DNA of 31,325 nt from CAYLMG01 sp964464635 (GTDB taxonomy: Bacteria > Planctomycetota > Phycisphaerae > Sedimentisphaerales > Anaerobacaceae), in assembly GCA_964464635.1 (NCBI GenBank), contig CAYXGT010000021.1:1-31325 (forward strand), written 5' to 3'. This document shows, one piece after another, positions 14,356 through 23,720 of this stretch. The position numbers and the translations under genes were made by a program. A model generated the notes under the pieces. It searched no databases and was not told the origin of the DNA. It was given only the letters and a program-made list of their open reading frames with translations. Numbering within the stretch: the first letter of the stretch is position 1; each line of letters starts with the position of its first letter.

Positions 14356-15753
14356 ATGGGGACTAATAAGAAGATATTGAAGGCGTTCAGGGGGAGGATA
14401 GCTTTGCTGCTGATATTGCGCTTACTGCTTCGATTTTCGACGATTTTTGCTTTTGTTTTAGGTATGGTAGTTCTTATAGCGCGTGTTGGTTTTGTAGTGC
14501 GTCGGAGCTTTCTTTTGTGGTTGTTTTTGGGATATTTGCCTTTTTTTGTATCAGCAGTACTTTTATCAGTTAAGCGGATACCTTCCTGGAGTTCACTGAA
14601 TGCGTTGCTTGACAGCCAAAACAATTGCGGCGGACTTCTGATGGCCAGCGACGAGGTGGATTTGGGCTTCTGGCAGGCTCGGCTCGGCTCGCTCGATGCT
14701 CCTGTTTTGAGGTGGCGGGCAGGCAAAAGGGCGGCTGTTTTTACACTTGCTGCAATGTTTGTCGTTGTCAGTTTTATTGTCCCTCAAAGATATATGAAGA
14801 TTGCATCGGCAAGGCCTCTGAATATTGGTATGGATGTTGAGAAGCTTGGCGAACAGATTGAGACGCTGAAGCAGGAGAAGATTGTTTCCGAAGAAAAAGC
14901 AGATGAGTATGAACAAAAGCTTGAGCAGCTTAAAGACAAGGCCAGCGGCTATGACCCGGTCAAAACGTGGGAGGCGCTTGACCATATTCAGCAGAATGCA
15001 AAAAATGAGGCGGAGGAAGCGGCTATGTCGGCTTTGAGTCAGACGGAGGCTGTTACCAAGGCGGCAGGGCTTGCTGAGGGACTTTATGAAGGCGGCTCAG
15101 AAATAAAATCGAATGTTTACTCGGAGGCTGTCAGTGAACTTTCGGCGATGGTAAAAGGATTGCTGTCGGAGAATGAGCATCTGAGAAACAGCCTTGACCC
15201 TAACCTTCTGAATGCCTGCGAGCAGGGCGAGTTGTCTTCCGAGCAGCTTAAACAACTGGCTGAGGCTTTGAAAGCGAATAAGCTGGAACTGTCGGCTAAT
15301 CTTAGAAAATTGTGCGAGGCCAATCTTGCTGACCTTAAGAATTTAAAGATGTGCGAGCGACTCGGCCAATGTGATGTTGCAGGACTGAAGGCGTTTTTAT
15401 GTCAGGATGCCAACAGTATGTGTATCGGTGATGCGCTGTCGATGTGCTGCGGTAATCCCGGCAGAGGGGGGATAAGCCGGGGCAGGGGTGATGCCGCGAT
15501 GACGTGGACGGAAGGCAGCAGCGAGGAAGATGCGAAGTTCAAAGAGCAGGTACTGCCGGCAGCGTCACTGGCGGCGTTGAAAGAAAGTATGACAATAGGT
15601 GTAACTGTCGAGGCGCCGACTGTTGAGGATGGTGCGGCTTCTCTGTCAGGGGATGTTTTGGGCCAGGCAGAGGCGGGGGGCGGCGAGGCCTTCAGACGTA
15701 CAATCCTGCCCCGCCACAAGGGAGCGGTTAAGCGCTATTTCGAAAGAAAATAA
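14356..15753 (+). CDS. Coiled-coil membrane protein opening the MoxR/VWA operon
   Basis: A 465-residue protein I do not recognise as a named family. Membrane segments lie at about 27-45, 52-71 and 124-143. A long charged helical region follows, with a likely coiled coil at 160-198 rich in Glu, Lys and Leu. Residues 288-365 contain eight cysteines, then a GRGGISRGRG stretch near 370. The C-terminus ends RRTILPRHKGAVKRYFERK; a short ILPxxxxxAVxRYF ending is, from memory, shared by planctomycete proteins found next to MoxR/VWA clusters (DUF4175-like). The positive-inside rule would place the large C-terminal part outside the cytoplasm. The ribosome site before the ATG is weak (AGAAAAAGA). It is first in the operon; moxR begins 33 nt later. 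Confidence 0.75.
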   Translation: MGTNKKILKAFRGRIALLLILRLLLRFSTIFAFVLGMVVLIARVGFVVRRSFLLWLFLGYLPFFVSAVLLSVKRIPSWSSLNALLDSQNNCGGLLMASDEVDLGFWQARLGSLDAPVLRWRAGKRAAVFTLAAMFVVVSFIVPQRYMKIASARPLNIGMDVEKLGEQIETLKQEKIVSEEKADEYEQKLEQLKDKASGYDPVKTWEALDHIQQNAKNEAEEAAMSALSQTEAVTKAAGLAEGLYEGGSEIKSNVYSEAVSELSAMVKGLLSENEHLRNSLDPNLLNACEQGELSSEQLKQLAEALKANKLELSANLRKLCEANLADLKNLKMCERLGQCDVAGLKAFLCQDANSMCIGDALSMCCGNPGRGGISRGRGDAAMTWTEGSSEEDAKFKEQVLPAASLAALKESMTIGVTVEAPTVEDGAASLSGDVLGQAEAGGGEAFRRTILPRHKGAVKRYFERK

Positions 15754-15786
15754 CAGGTTTTAGCAGTTGAAAATCAGGGGAAAAGA

Positions 15787-16845
15787 ATGGGTAAAAAAGG
15801 CAGGCTCGATGAGGTGCTCGAACCGGAACAGCTCAAAGCAGCAGTCTCTCTTGCTAAAAGGATGCTCGAGGAGCTTGATAGTATCCTGCTTGGCCGGCCA
15901 CAGCTTCATCAAATGGTACTGGTCGGCATACTTAGTCAGGGTCATATTCTTCTTGAGGGTGTTCCCGGTGTCGGCAAGACGGCTTTGGTCAAGGCGTTGG
16001 GCCAGCTTATGAATCTTGAGTTCAAGCGTGTACAGTTCACACCGGATTTGATGCCGGGTGACATATTGGGGACACATATTCTGCAGGAAGACGAGGACGG
16101 CAAACGACAGATGTACTTTCAGCCGGGCCCTGTTTTTACGAACATTCTGTTGGCAGACGAGATTAACCGTGCCTCGCCCAAGACCCAGTCGGCTCTTTTA
16201 GAGGCTATGCAGGAGCGGTGCGTGACACTGCTCGGTGAGACTCGCAGTTTGCCGGAGCCATTTTTCGTGCTGGCTTCGCAGAATCCAATCGAATTGGAGG
16301 GGACATACCCGCTGCCGGAGGCTCAGCTTGACAGGTTCCTGTTTAAGCTGAACGTAGCGGCGGCGAATGTGGATGTTATGGACAGTATCATATCCACCCG
16401 GCGGCGCGGCGAGCCTCCGATGCCGAAGTGGTCGGTCGGCAGGGAAGAGCTGGGTGTGCTGTTTGACGTGATGGACAAAATATTTTTGCCCAAGCCGGTA
16501 TCCAGGTATATATCAAGGCTCGTTGGGGCAACCGTTCCCAGGACGGCTGAAGCTACCGAGATGGTGAATAATTATATCTGTTACGCTGCAAGTCCCCGTG
16601 CAGCGATAGCTATAGCGGAAGCGGCTCGCGGCTGTGCTCTTATTGCCGGCAGGCCTACCGTGGGATTTGAAGATGTCAGGGCGGTTACAACTGCTGTTCT
16701 GAATCACAGGATAATACTGAATTACAAGGCAAGATTCGACTGTGTTGACAGCTTTGCGGTTATTGATGATTTATTATCCGCTCTTGATGAAACAGGCGTG
16801 AATTTGCCGGCAGACGTTGAGATAGCGGAGAGGATGGATGAATAG
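15787..16845 (+). CDS. MoxR-family AAA+ ATPase
   Basis: MoxR ATPases act as chaperone-like remodelers, usually with a VWA-domain partner. This 352-residue protein has the full AAA_3 core: Walker A GVPGVGKT (58-65), the FTPDLMPGDILG insert near 85-95, Walker B LLADE (121-125) followed by INRASPKTQSALLEAMQE, sensor 1 in ASQNP (163-167) and the arginine-finger region EAQLDRF (178-184). The C-terminal lid domain covers about 230-352. The ATG at 15787 has GGGG about 8 bases upstream; an earlier in-window ATG at 15767 is in another frame. It overlaps the next gene by 8 bp. The partner proteins are likely the DUF58 and VWA proteins encoded at 21085-26509. Confidence 0.96.
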   Translation: MGKKGRLDEVLEPEQLKAAVSLAKRMLEELDSILLGRPQLHQMVLVGILSQGHILLEGVPGVGKTALVKALGQLMNLEFKRVQFTPDLMPGDILGTHILQEDEDGKRQMYFQPGPVFTNILLADEINRASPKTQSALLEAMQERCVTLLGETRSLPEPFFVLASQNPIELEGTYPLPEAQLDRFLFKLNVAAANVDVMDSIISTRRRGEPPMPKWSVGREELGVLFDVMDKIFLPKPVSRYISRLVGATVPRTAEATEMVNNYICYAASPRAAIAIAEAARGCALIAGRPTVGFEDVRAVTTAVLNHRIILNYKARFDCVDSFAVIDDLLSALDETGVNLPADVEIAERMDE

Positions 16846-18673
16846 AGGCGGTTCGAGACAAATAGCGGATTATAGTGCTTTCGTAAGCACGTTGTTTGTT
16901 TGCTTTCTATTTTTTCATTCTCAAACCGCCATTGCCTCGAGAACCTATGGTGACGTTACGGTTTCGGTGGAGTCGATGCCTTCGAGCAGCACTTTTTACG
17001 GCTATGCCGAGTACGGGATATTGTTAACAAACCACTCAGAAACAGACAGCCGCAGAATTACTGTTTTTACACCTCACCGCAGTTATGGTTCCGGAGATTA
17101 TATTCGCGAGGTCCGTCGTTCTGTTGTGGTCGGACCGGCTTCTTCGGCAACCGTCAGCTTGTTTCAGCCTCCTTTGGATATGCAGGGAGGCGGGTTAGGA
17201 GTTATTATTGACGGTAAAATTCAGCGGGAGCCAGTCAGTCTTAACAGCTCCGAGCACTGCAGAAATAATTATTCATTGCATTACAGATGGTCGCCGACTA
17301 ATCCTTTATGTATATTGCTCAGCAGGTCGGTAAGCTATGACGATTTTCAAAACGGGGTTGACAAGTATTTTGGGCCTCATTCGGGCAGCTCGTCTGCAAG
17401 CCCTTCGGCTTCCGGAATTTATGATTTTATAAAGTCTGAGTCATCAGTCAGGGCCTGGAGCACAAGCTGGCTGGCGTATTCATGTTTCGATGGCGTGGTG
17501 GTTTCCGCTTCGGATATGGAACAGATGCGTGCTTCGGTAAGATTAGCGTTATTCGAGTATGTTGAGTGCGGCGGTTCTTTGCTGATACTCGATAGCTGGC
17601 AGCCGCCCGAACAGATGAATACAAAGCCGGCAAACGATGGACAGTTTAATCTTTATTATGCCGGTTTCGGTGTTATCGCTGTAAACGATTCTGTGGAAGT
17701 TGAAGAATGGAAAAAAGAGGTCTGGACGATGCTGAGGTCTGATATCTGGGGACAGTCGTCTTCGGAATTGCAGAACAGGATTGGTATCGGTGATGCCAAT
17801 AAAAAATTTCCCGTTATTGAGAATATCACGGTGCCTGTCAGGGGTCTTTTTTTACTGGTTCTGTGCTTTGCGATAATCATTGGTCCGGTGAATTTTTTTG
17901 TGCTTAGCCGCAAGAAAAAGAGGATATGGCTGCTGTGGACTGTGCCGTTGATATCCATTGTCGCATCGCTGTCGGTGTTTTTGTATGCTTTTCTTGCTGA
18001 AGGCTGGAAGGCTTATGCAAGAATTCAGTCGATAACCATTCTCAATCAGGCGACGCAGAGGGCGGCGTCTATTGGTATAAATGCTTTTTATTCACCTTTG
18101 ACGCCGGCGGGAGGATTGCGTTTCGATTATGAAACCGAGGTGACACCGATGAGCCTTGCGATGTGGGAAGGAGGCAGGGCAAGGGAAATTGACTGGACAA
18201 ACGAGCAGCATTTTGACGTCGGCTGGGTTGCCGCCCGCGTTCCCGCGCATTTTTACCTGCGTAAAAGTCAGACGAGAAGAGAGCGTCTGAAGTTCGGCGA
18301 AGACGAGCAGGGACAGATGAGTGTTCTTAACGGCCTGGGGGCTGATATTCGCGAGCTGTGGTTTGTAGATGAAAGCGGCAATGTATATCACACTGAGAAT
18401 ATCAAGGCCGGTGCCAAAATGGTTATGAATCGTACGGGACAGACTATCAGCCCTAAAATCAGAAATTATATATGGCGAGATGCGTATAAGACGAGCTGGC
18501 AAAGGCAGGCGAATGAAATCATAAGTAATCCCGAAAGTTATTTAGAGCCGAATTGCTATATTGCAATTGTCGACGACAGCGTGTTCTTTGAGCAGGCGCT
18601 TGAAAATGTCAAGTTCAGACGTTTTGAGTCTGTGATAATAGGAATCTTAGAGGGAACTGCGGATGCAGGTTAG
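16838..18673 (+). CDS. Membrane protein with exported GATase-like domain
   Basis: A 611-residue protein, function unknown. Residues 12-34 form a signal peptide or membrane anchor. The exported part has a beta-rich section (35-150) and a Rossmann-like section around 200-285 with FDGVVVSASD and YVECGGSLLILDSW, the pattern of a class I glutamine-amidotransferase-like fold without an evident catalytic cysteine. Two membrane segments lie at about 334-356 and 363-386, separated by a basic SRKKKRIW loop, so both flanking domains face outside. The last 220 residues form another beta-rich exported domain. It starts 8 bp inside moxR and ends 11 bp inside the ABC ATPase gene, so translation is tightly coupled. 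It could be the substrate-contacting or scaffold subunit of the ABC complex, a role similar to GldG of gliding bacteria, but sequence identity to GldG cannot be claimed. Confidence 0.72.
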   Translation: MNRGGSRQIADYSAFVSTLFVCFLFFHSQTAIASRTYGDVTVSVESMPSSSTFYGYAEYGILLTNHSETDSRRITVFTPHRSYGSGDYIREVRRSVVVGPASSATVSLFQPPLDMQGGGLGVIIDGKIQREPVSLNSSEHCRNNYSLHYRWSPTNPLCILLSRSVSYDDFQNGVDKYFGPHSGSSSASPSASGIYDFIKSESSVRAWSTSWLAYSCFDGVVVSASDMEQMRASVRLALFEYVECGGSLLILDSWQPPEQMNTKPANDGQFNLYYAGFGVIAVNDSVEVEEWKKEVWTMLRSDIWGQSSSELQNRIGIGDANKKFPVIENITVPVRGLFLLVLCFAIIIGPVNFFVLSRKKKRIWLLWTVPLISIVASLSVFLYAFLAEGWKAYARIQSITILNQATQRAASIGINAFYSPLTPAGGLRFDYETEVTPMSLAMWEGGRAREIDWTNEQHFDVGWVAARVPAHFYLRKSQTRRERLKFGEDEQGQMSVLNGLGADIRELWFVDESGNVYHTENIKAGAKMVMNRTGQTISPKIRNYIWRDAYKTSWQRQANEIISNPESYLEPNCYIAIVDDSVFFEQALENVKFRRFESVIIGILEGTADAG

Positions 18674-19589
18674 GATTGTTAATCTTAAAAAATACTTCGG
18701 CAGGACAAAAGCTGTTGATGATATTTCATTCAGCTTTTTTTCCGGTCAGATAGTCGGTTTTGTCGGACCGAACGGGGCGGGTAAAACTACAACAATGAGG
18801 GTGATGGCAACTATTGACGACCCGACGGCAGGAGACGTTTTTCTGGATGGGATATCAGTGGTGCAGGACCCTGAGAAGGCCCGCAGGATGGTTGGCTTTA
18901 TGCCTGATTTTCTGCCTGAGCATCGTGATATGACGATTGATGATTATCTTGATTTTTTTGCGAGAGCCTTTGATATTCGTGCAGCGAAGCGCAGGCAAGT
19001 TGTTGAAGGCGTGGAGAGGTTTACGAACTTAATCGGCATTCGTGACAAGTTTGTCAAAGAGCTTTCGAAGGGGATGAAGCAGCGGGCCAGTCTTGCCCGG
19101 GCGCTTGTTCATGACCCTGCTGTTTTGATTCTGGATGAGCCGGCGGCGGGCCTGGACCCTCGCGCACGGATTGAGCTGCGAGAGCTGCTCAAGGCCCTGG
19201 CAGAGCAGGGCAAGGCGGTTCTTGTAAGCTCGCATATTCTCTCGGAACTGGCTGAGATTTGCAGCAGCTCCGTGATAATTGAGAAAGGAAAATTGCTAAG
19301 GGCCGGCACAATCGAGGAGATGACACAAGATAAGCGGCACTGCACGGTTTTGATACGACCTGTGGGTGACTGTAGGAAACTGCACAAACATCTTCTTCAG
19401 ATGCCGCTGGTTCTGAATGTGAAAAGCTATGGGAAGGGCGTTGAAGTTGATATTGAGGGGACGGAGGAAAATACGGCCGGTATAATTGCGAACCTGATTA
19501 AGGCGGAGTTTAAGATAGTAGAAGTCAGACATCTCAAGACCGGCCTGGAAGATATTTTTATGAATATAACGAAGGGCGAGCTGACGTAA
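18663..19589 (+). CDS. ABC transporter ATP-binding protein
   Basis: A 308-residue ATPase of the ABC-2 exporter type (CcmA/GldA-like). Walker A is GPNGAGKT (35-42), the signature LSKGM (134-138), Walker B VLILDEP (154-160), and the switch histidine is H191 in VSSHILSE. The usual Q-loop glutamine position reads GFMPDF, with Asp where many ABC proteins have Gln; related planctomycete exporters share this as far as I recall. The C-terminal 85 residues form the small domain typical of this subfamily. Its stop overlaps the permease start in TAATG, so the two form one transporter. It powers export, or mechanical work as in gliding machines, at the inner membrane. Confidence 0.95.
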   Translation: MQVRIVNLKKYFGRTKAVDDISFSFFSGQIVGFVGPNGAGKTTTMRVMATIDDPTAGDVFLDGISVVQDPEKARRMVGFMPDFLPEHRDMTIDDYLDFFARAFDIRAAKRRQVVEGVERFTNLIGIRDKFVKELSKGMKQRASLARALVHDPAVLILDEPAAGLDPRARIELRELLKALAEQGKAVLVSSHILSELAEICSSSVIIEKGKLLRAGTIEEMTQDKRHCTVLIRPVGDCRKLHKHLLQMPLVLNVKSYGKGVEVDIEGTEENTAGIIANLIKAEFKIVEVRHLKTGLEDIFMNITKGELT

Positions 19590-21088
19590 TGGCCAGGTTA
19601 AATTTTATGTCGAGGCTGGATGACCTGATGAATCCCATCGCCGTCAAGGAGATGCGGCAGGCGGTGAAGGGCAGATTCATTACGTGGGCACTGATTATTT
19701 TTCTTCTGGTTCAGCTTACTATCATCGGTATAGTTTTAATGATGCGTGTTGACCTTAACGAGGACTTCAATATCGGGCGTAATATTTTTAGCGCTATGTT
19801 AGCTGTTTTGCTTATTACGTGCTTGTTTTTTGTGACTGCTTTTGCGTCGTTGCGGTTTTCAGCCGAGAGATCCGACAGTAATGTTGATTTGTTTTTTATT
19901 ACGACGCTTCGGCCGATACGAATTATATGGGGCAAGCTCTCAGCGGCACTTGTGCTGACGCTGCTTTTCTTCAGTGCAAGTATGCCGTTTATGACATTGA
20001 CGTATCTGCTCAGGGGTCTGGATTTGCCGAGCGTGTTTATTCTGCTGATTATCGATTTTCTGGTGGTTGCGGCAGGTATTCAGTTTGGGATATTCTTAGC
20101 ATCCTTTCCGGGTAAGGTTATTGCCAGAACAGTTCGTTTTTTGGGCGGTCTGTTCATACTGATTGTTGTGTTCCAGTTGACATTAGTGATGTCTCTTGGA
20201 ATTCTATATCAGGGCGTCGGCAGTGTAATAGGCTCCTGGGGCTTCTGGTGGTTAGTATCTTTTATTGTCATGGTTACCGGTCTTTTATTTGTTCTGTCGG
20301 CTACGATTATTACACCTGCCTCGGCCAACAGGGCTTTTGTTGCGAGGCTTTATCTGGTTTTTCTCTGGCTTGTCACAGGTGCGCTTTCAATTTTAACTTA
20401 TTGGCGAATAGGTGACGATAACATTTTGCACACGTGGGCTTTGCTTATGGTTATACTTTTCAGCGTGAATTTGTTTGTCGCTATTTGTGAAAGGCAGAAG
20501 TGGGGTCCGAGAGTTGCTCGGAGGATACCGAAGAGCAGAATTCTTCGCATACCAGCCTTTCTGTTGTTTAGCGGCGCTGCGGGAGGGATTGCTTTTTCGG
20601 TGGTTATGACGTTGGCGACTTTTGTTGTTCTTTTTAGTTTTTCGGAAGATTTTCGATTGTTGATAACCGCAGGGGCTGTCTCGGGTTATTTTCATCATTG
20701 GGCATTTAAGCGACTGGTATTGTTTCTGTCGCTTTATGCATTCTGTTATTCTATGACGGCCCTTTTTATAAAGAATGTATTTTTTCGTCGCAGCAGCCGA
20801 GCCGCGTTAGCTGCGATTATCGCGCTGTTTTTGCTTGCCGGCGGCTGCGTTATCCCCGTTATTATTGGTTTTTTTGTTCGGACAACACCGTGGTTTGAAA
20901 TTTCCGCAAAGTGGTTTATAGGCAATCCTCTTATAGTGCTGTGGGAAGAAGATATATGGGTGGATTGTTTATGGCTGTCCAGCATCTGGTCGGTTTGTGT
21001 TTTTGTTTTTATGCTGCCCTGGTTTATAAGCCAGGGCAGCAGCTTCAAGGCAGCCGGGCAGGAGCAGATTTTGGGTGTAGATAAATGA
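19589..21088 (+). CDS. ABC-2 type permease
   Basis: A 499-residue, very hydrophobic protein with about twelve membrane segments (the first near 29-51 after a short basic N-terminus). The opening DDLMNPIAVKEMRQAVKGR is typical of ABC-2 permeases whose N-terminal helix contacts the ATPase. The early SAERSDSNVDLFFITTLRP loop and the IIWGKL segment that follows also fit. It shares one base with the preceding ATPase gene and four bases (ATGA) with the following DUF58 gene. Twelve segments is double the usual six, so a single copy may form the whole channel. Substrate unknown. Confidence 0.88.
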   Translation: MARLNFMSRLDDLMNPIAVKEMRQAVKGRFITWALIIFLLVQLTIIGIVLMMRVDLNEDFNIGRNIFSAMLAVLLITCLFFVTAFASLRFSAERSDSNVDLFFITTLRPIRIIWGKLSAALVLTLLFFSASMPFMTLTYLLRGLDLPSVFILLIIDFLVVAAGIQFGIFLASFPGKVIARTVRFLGGLFILIVVFQLTLVMSLGILYQGVGSVIGSWGFWWLVSFIVMVTGLLFVLSATIITPASANRAFVARLYLVFLWLVTGALSILTYWRIGDDNILHTWALLMVILFSVNLFVAICERQKWGPRVARRIPKSRILRIPAFLLFSGAAGGIAFSVVMTLATFVVLFSFSEDFRLLITAGAVSGYFHHWAFKRLVLFLSLYAFCYSMTALFIKNVFFRRSSRAALAAIIALFLLAGGCVIPVIIGFFVRTTPWFEISAKWFIGNPLIVLWEEDIWVDCLWLSSIWSVCVFVFMLPWFISQGSSFKAAGQEQILGVDK

Positions 21089-21957
21089 ATGAATCTTACA
21101 GGCGATATCTTCTCGAAGGGCAGAATGCCGGCATACGCTACGGCATCGGCTGTCCACGTACGGTTCAGCGGGGTCTTGTGGGCAGTCATCTCGGTAATCG
21201 CTCCGGCAGCTCGCTCGAATTTATGGACCATCGTGAGTATATTGCCGGTGATGACCTTCGGCGTATAGACTGGAATGCGTTTGCCCGCAGCGACAAGCTG
21301 TCAATCAAACTTTACCGTGACGAGGTCAGCCCTCATCTCGATATTATTATTGACTGTTCACGTTCGATGGCCCTGGCTGACAGCGAAAAGGGCCGTGCCG
21401 CTCTCGGCCTGGCAGCCGTTTTTGCACAGGCCGCCGGTAATTCGGATTATTCCTTTACAGCCTGGCAGGTTAGAGGTACCTGCGAAAGAGTGTTAAACGG
21501 CTCGGACAGGCCGGTACTCTGGGAGGGTGTCGAATTCGATTCCGATATAAGCTGCGAGCAATCTTTCAGGCGGCAGATGCCGCAATGGCGGCCGAGAGGT
21601 TTGAGGGTATTGTTAAGTGATTTGCTATGGCTTGGCGAGCCGCATTCGAGTCTTTGCATACTCGCTGACAGGGCTTCTGCTGTCTTTGTCGTTCAAATAC
21701 TGGCACAGCCGGACGTTGAGCCGCCGCAGAGAGGTAATATTCGTCTTAAAGATTGCGAGACACTGCAGCAGAAAGATATTTTTATCGATGCTGTTGCACA
21801 AAACAGGTATCGAAAGAATCTTGCAGCTCATCAGTACAACTGGAACAGGGCGTGCAGACAGCTCGGGGCGGTGATGACGACGGTTGTCGCAGAAAGAATA
21901 GTCGAGCAGTGGAAACTTGATGAGCTTGTAAGAGCTGAAATTCTGAAAGTGTTATGA
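21085..21957 (+). CDS. DUF58 domain protein
   Basis: A 290-residue DUF58 protein. The signature is clear: EFMDHREYIAGDDLRRIDW (45-63), then NAFARSDKLSIKLYRDE. It is followed by a VWA-like fold starting IIIDCSRSM, in which D90, S92 and S94 keep the metal-site DxSxS pattern. DUF58 proteins accompany MoxR ATPases in many bacteria and are thought to be their adaptors or substrates. There is no membrane segment, so it is probably cytoplasmic. The start ATG overlaps the permease stop (ATGA). The next gene also starts with an ATGA overlap. Confidence 0.95.
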   Translation: MNESYRRYLLEGQNAGIRYGIGCPRTVQRGLVGSHLGNRSGSSLEFMDHREYIAGDDLRRIDWNAFARSDKLSIKLYRDEVSPHLDIIIDCSRSMALADSEKGRAALGLAAVFAQAAGNSDYSFTAWQVRGTCERVLNGSDRPVLWEGVEFDSDISCEQSFRRQMPQWRPRGLRVLLSDLLWLGEPHSSLCILADRASAVFVVQILAQPDVEPPQRGNIRLKDCETLQQKDIFIDAVAQNRYRKNLAAHQYNWNRACRQLGAVMTTVVAERIVEQWKLDELVRAEILKVL

Positions 21958-23720
21958 ATTTTTTCTTTTCATCACCGCTAATGTTGTCGGCTTTTTCGGC
22001 AGTGCCTGCCCTTATTGCCATATACCTGCTTCGCAACAGGTTCAGGACCCAGGTTGTATCGAGTCTTATATTATGGATTGACCAGAGAAGGGCGCGGCAG
22101 GGGGGTCTGCAAATCAGCCGGATACAGGCGCCGCTTTTATTTCTGATTGAGCTTTTGATAATTATTCTGCTGGTACTGGCGGCGGCTGGACCATTAATTA
22201 AGGCCGGCAGCGAAACAAGAGTTTTCGTGATTGTGCTGGATGATTCGTTTTCGATGCTTGCCGGCGACGGCACGACTGCAAGACAGAGAGCTGTTGAAGC
22301 TGTTGTAAGATTGTTAAAGGAATCGGGCAGATTTAACGCGCGTTTTATCATTGCCGGAAAACAAGCTCAGCTTCTCGGGACATCTGCGAGGACAATTTCG
22401 CAGGCGAACGAGCTTCTTGAGCAGTGGAGATGTCTTTCGGGTACTGCTGATTTGAGCCGGGCGGTCGCACTGGCGGCGGAGCTCGCGGGCCGGACGGCAC
22501 GAATACTTGTTGTCACCGACCATAAGGCGGAGGTTGATTTCGAGCAGGGGCGTCTGGAATGGTGGTCTTTTGGTAAGCCGTTGGCGAACGTTGCGTTCGT
22601 GAATGCAACACGAACGAGAGCCGATGACAAGGAGCGCTGCCTTTTGACCGTTGCCAATCTTTCAGACAAAAGTGCGAGAACAACATTGACAATCCTGTTA
22701 CTTGATAAATCGCAGAAGCTGCTTGAAAAATCGCTGGAGCTTGAGGCGGGTAGTGAGAGCAGAATATTTTTTGAGCCGCAGGCAGGTACGGGAGCACTGC
22801 GGGCTGTTCTTGGGGATGATGCGCTCGATATCGATAATGAGGTTATACTTTTGCCCGAGCAGGACAGAGCAGTCCGGCTGCAAGTGAGTATTAAGGATGA
22901 AGCTTTGGAGTCGGCTGTGAAAAGGGCTGTCGATGCGACGAAGCTGGCCGTGCAGAGCTCCATCGAGCCTGATATTCTCATCACCGATTCGGCTGGAGCT
23001 GATTTTACATCGGTGAGAAGATGGATTCTCAGGATACTATCTGAGCCTAACGCTTCTTCCTACATTGGGCCTTTTGTTACGGACAGAACACATCCGTTGA
23101 CCGAAGGTTTATGGCTGAAAGATGTAATATGGACTGCTGCGGAATCCAGTGACTATACCGGCTCTGTGATTATTTCTGCCGGCAATATTCCTTTGCTGAC
23201 CGACAGATTATTGCCGAGCGGCACACATAGTATCACGATGCAGTTAGCCCCTGAGCTGTCGAATCTGACGTTGTCGGCCAACTGGCCGGTTCTGTTCTGG
23301 AACCTGTTGAAGTGGCGAAAGGCATCTCTGCCGGGTTTTGTTCAATCCAACTATAAGCTGAACTCGACGGTGACTTTTACAGCCGATTCAACTGAAATGG
23401 ACGTTGTTCTGACGGACCCGCAAAACAGAACAAGGCAGATATCCGGGGCTGCGAATACTGTAGTCATTGAACCTGAAATGCCGGGGCTGTATAAGCTAAA
23501 AGCCGGGGACAAAGAGCATTTGTTTTCGGTCAATGCTGTTGCGAAGTCCGAGTCAAATCTTATGGGTTCTGCCGGCGGCAAATGGGGCAAATGGCAGCAG
23601 GCGTACGTGTTCTGGTGGGAATACAGGTCGATGGACTGGCTTTTATTGCTTGGGGTTCTGGTTTTACTTACCGCTCACAGATTTTTGACTGCTCAGCAGC
23701 AGAAAGGAGCTGCTGTATGA
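21954..23720 (+). CDS. BatA-like VWA membrane protein
   Basis: A 588-residue protein. Residues 1-80 carry the aerotolerance-regulator N-terminal domain: two membrane segments (about 9-26 and 59-80) with SSLILWIDQRRARQGG between them. A VWA-like domain follows with FVIVLDDSFSM, metal-site D96, S98 and S100. Then come beta-rich sections and a Rossmann-like section near 340-420, and a C-terminal membrane segment (about 558-578). BatA/BatB proteins of Bacteroides and Leptospira show the same hairpin-plus-VWA start. In this operon it should be the membrane partner of MoxR and the DUF58 protein. It overlaps the next gene by 4 bp. Confidence 0.9.
   Translation: MNFFFSSPLMLSAFSAVPALIAIYLLRNRFRTQVVSSLILWIDQRRARQGGLQISRIQAPLLFLIELLIIILLVLAAAGPLIKAGSETRVFVIVLDDSFSMLAGDGTTARQRAVEAVVRLLKESGRFNARFIIAGKQAQLLGTSARTISQANELLEQWRCLSGTADLSRAVALAAELAGRTARILVVTDHKAEVDFEQGRLEWWSFGKPLANVAFVNATRTRADDKERCLLTVANLSDKSARTTLTILLLDKSQKLLEKSLELEAGSESRIFFEPQAGTGALRAVLGDDALDIDNEVILLPEQDRAVRLQVSIKDEALESAVKRAVDATKLAVQSSIEPDILITDSAGADFTSVRRWILRILSEPNASSYIGPFVTDRTHPLTEGLWLKDVIWTAAESSDYTGSVIISAGNIPLLTDRLLPSGTHSITMQLAPELSNLTLSANWPVLFWNLLKWRKASLPGFVQSNYKLNSTVTFTADSTEMDVVLTDPQNRTRQISGAANTVVIEPEMPGLYKLKAGDKEHLFSVNAVAKSESNLMGSAGGKWGKWQQAYVFWWEYRSMDWLLLLGVLVLLTAHRFLTAQQQKGAAV

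Noticed and set aside
23582..23716. 45-residue N-terminal extension of the tandem-VWA protein
   Set aside because: It lies wholly inside the previous gene; the ATG at 23717 has AGGAG upstream and the usual ATGA overlap.
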